A stretch of DNA of 7,225 nt. Origin: Acidobacteriota bacterium. GTDB taxonomy: Bacteria > Acidobacteriota > Terriglobia > Acidiferrales > UBA7541. The notes beneath the pieces are model-generated. The model was not told the DNA's origin. It saw only the letters and a list, made by a program, of their open reading frames with translations, and searched no databases. Shown piece after piece: positions 6,351 through 7,225 of this stretch. The DNA lies in the NCBI GenBank assembly GCA_003224075.1, contig QHYF01000287.1:1-7225 (forward strand). The letters are read 5' to 3'. Each line of letters starts with the position of its first letter. The first letter of the stretch is position 1. Both the position numbers and the translations under genes were made by a program.

Positions 6351-6941
6351 TTACTTGGGTGTCGGAACGGTGAAGTCCTGGTCCACGTAGGCCAGCAGAG
6401 GAGTGCCTTGTTTGACCTCCACATTCTTGCCATGCTTGATGAGGCCAATGGGTCCAAAAAGTACCGTCAGGGCGACTGCGGTTCCCACCTTGCCTTCTCC
6501 TTCCTTACCTTTCGTTCCGCGCAGTCTCATCCTCGAATCTCCGACGAGGAGATATTCCAATCGCAAGTTCAATTCACCGCCCTTGCCCATCATGCCAGCT
6601 TTCTTTGCGTGCGTAACGGTGCCTAAAGCCTTCGCACCGGCCTTGGCCACCGTCACATCACCAACTTTAAGGTCTTCGTCAAGAACCAGATTTACGGGAT
6701 CATCATCCGTCGCAGTCTTTGAGCTCAAGTCCTGCGCAAACTTCAGCTTCACGTCAGTGCCTTCCTTCAGAATCAGTTTCGCGGGCGGCTCCGCAGCCTG
6801 GGCCTGTGGTTGAACCGTCTGAGAACCCTGGGCTGCGGGCTGTGCTGCCTGGGCTGCACTTTGTGCGCCTTGTGCGACGGCAATGAAGCTGAAGTAAAGC
6901 AGGAACATCGCACTACTCAGAGAAACCGATTTCAGTGTCAT
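6351..6941 (-). CDS. Exported Ala/Gln-linker protein with conserved C-terminal domain, function unknown (196 aa)
   Basis: The start chosen is ATG 6941, because AGGAAGG lies 6 bases upstream; a GTG six codons further up (6959) would place that site inside the gene. Residues 1-23 are a signal peptide (MTLKSVSLSSAMFLLYFSFI then AVA). Residues 24-54 are a low-complexity Ala/Gln/Pro linker. From about 56 a folded domain begins: ILKEGTDVKLKFAQDLSSKT, then NLVLDEDLKVGDVTVAKAGAK, GTVTHAKKAGMMGKGGELN and RLEYLLVGDSRMRLRG. A hydrophobic glycine-containing segment follows at 152-168 (VGTAVALTVLFGPIGLI), then a tail ending TPLLAYVDQDFTVPTPK. This beta-rich domain matches secreted proteins I associate with Acidobacteria, but I know no assigned function. 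The segment at 152-168 could be membrane-associated or a glycine-rich loop. A candidate promoter lies about 130 bases upstream. Confidence 0.78.
   Translation of the reverse strand: MTLKSVSLSSAMFLLYFSFIAVAQGAQSAAQAAQPAAQGSQTVQPQAQAAEPPAKLILKEGTDVKLKFAQDLSSKTATDDDPVNLVLDEDLKVGDVTVAKAGAKALGTVTHAKKAGMMGKGGELNLRLEYLLVGDSRMRLRGTKGKEGEGKVGTAVALTVLFGPIGLIKHGKNVEVKQGTPLLAYVDQDFTVPTPK
6827..6857 (-). repeat. 21-base imperfect tandem repeat coding the Ala/Gln linker
   Basis: CCTGGGCTGC occurs on the + strand at 6827-6836 and 6848-6857, a period of 21 bases or seven codons. It encodes Ala/Gln heptads such as AQSAAQA and AQPAAQG in the linker of the 196-aa protein. Such linkers usually change length by slippage. 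Confidence 0.55.
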
Positions 6942-7053
6942 AGCAAACCTTCCTCTCACGCAGATTTCGAGCCAGCAGCAGGATGCGAAGCTGAAGGAGG
7001 CGCGATCTATAAAAAGCCTACCTGCCTGTATTCTTAGCCGAGATTTCCGTTTT

Positions 7054-7064
7054 GGTTGTCAACC
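7054..7064. promoter_or_regulatory. Short perfect palindrome upstream of the 196-aa gene
   Basis: GGTTGTCAACC is a perfect 5-bp dyad around one base. On the minus strand it contains a consensus-like TTGACA (7062-7057), but no good -10 lies 16-18 bases further on; TAAGAAT is about 20 bases away. It lies just downstream of the candidate promoter at 7072-7100, where an operator could act. The site is seen; its role is speculative. Confidence 0.25.
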
Positions 7065-7071
7065 TGGCGGT

Positions 7072-7100
7072 AATATACACCTGAACCCACCTGCATACAA
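7072..7100 (-). promoter_or_regulatory. Candidate sigma-70-type promoter for the 196-aa gene
   Basis: On the minus strand TTGTAT (7100-7095) and TATATT (7077-7072) are separated by exactly 17 bases. The -10 matches TATAAT at five of six positions, but the -35 only at three of six. It would leave a leader of about 125 bases before ATG 6941. This is the best promoter pairing I can find upstream, but the evidence is weak. Confidence 0.3.
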
Positions 7101-7225
7101 TGCTCCGGCGATTCCTCACACGAGTTCCGTAGAGGATGCGAACACTGTATCAATACGAGGGCGGCCACTAAGTACCATTCGAGGTGTCAACGATGCCCAA
7201 AACATCAGGCACTTCGTGAAAGTAT

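Noticed and set aside
6026..6390. Plus-strand frames of 90 and 149 codons in the gap between the minus-strand genes
   Set aside because: Starts have no ribosome site, composition is Ser/Arg-rich and not protein-like, and the longer frame overlaps the signal-peptide region of one real gene and the end of another.
7192..7218. ATG with a nearby GAGG at the right edge as a gene start
   Set aside because: The frame hits TGA after eight codons.
7168..7224. Minus-strand open frame entering from the right edge (about 18 codons)
   Set aside because: Too short to distinguish from chance, and other frames in the same bases are equally open.

Overview
The window is a stretch of bacterial chromosome, moderately GC-rich on the left and more mixed in composition on the right. 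Its centre is a complete high-affinity phosphate uptake operon, pstS-pstC-pstA-pstB-phoU, on the + strand. The flanking proteins are a porin-like outer membrane protein and a secreted Ala/Gln-linker protein. They resemble acidobacterial envelope proteins, so Acidobacteriota (Terriglobia-like) is my best guess at the host. That assignment is recognition from memory, not a search, and is moderately uncertain.

Layout: bases 2-865 hold the C-terminal part of a beta-barrel outer membrane protein, closed by a strong intrinsic terminator (908-943). A roughly 125-base regulatory gap follows. It carries a PhoB-box-like pair of direct repeats with an 11-base period (991-1009), overlapped by a perfect 15-base dyad (988-1002). 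Next come pstS (1069-2097), pstC (2112-3101), pstA (3098-3949, ATGA overlap with pstC) and pstB (3952-4782). A 77-base gap containing nested inverted repeats then leads to phoU (4860-5525). PstS binds phosphate in the periplasm, PstC and PstA form the channel, PstB hydrolyses ATP, and PhoU reports transporter state to the PhoR/PhoB system and restrains uptake. No phoR or phoB lies in the window.

The right part is on the - strand. A 196-aa exported protein (6351-6941) has a candidate promoter upstream. Then comes a 324-base gap with a gene-like open frame lacking a normal start codon (6046-6234), an inverted repeat and a direct repeat. A 115-aa exported protein (5679-6026) follows, and finally a 52-codon reading frame (5528-5686) that overlaps the end of the 115-aa gene by 8 bases and stops 2 bases from the phoU stop codon.

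The pst operon is conventional. The least described parts are the tiny coupled reading frame convergent with phoU, the possible gene remnant at 6046-6234, the dual-symmetry site before pstS, and the nested hairpin between pstB and phoU. I see no mobile element, CRISPR array, tRNA or rRNA, and no clear new multi-gene system.
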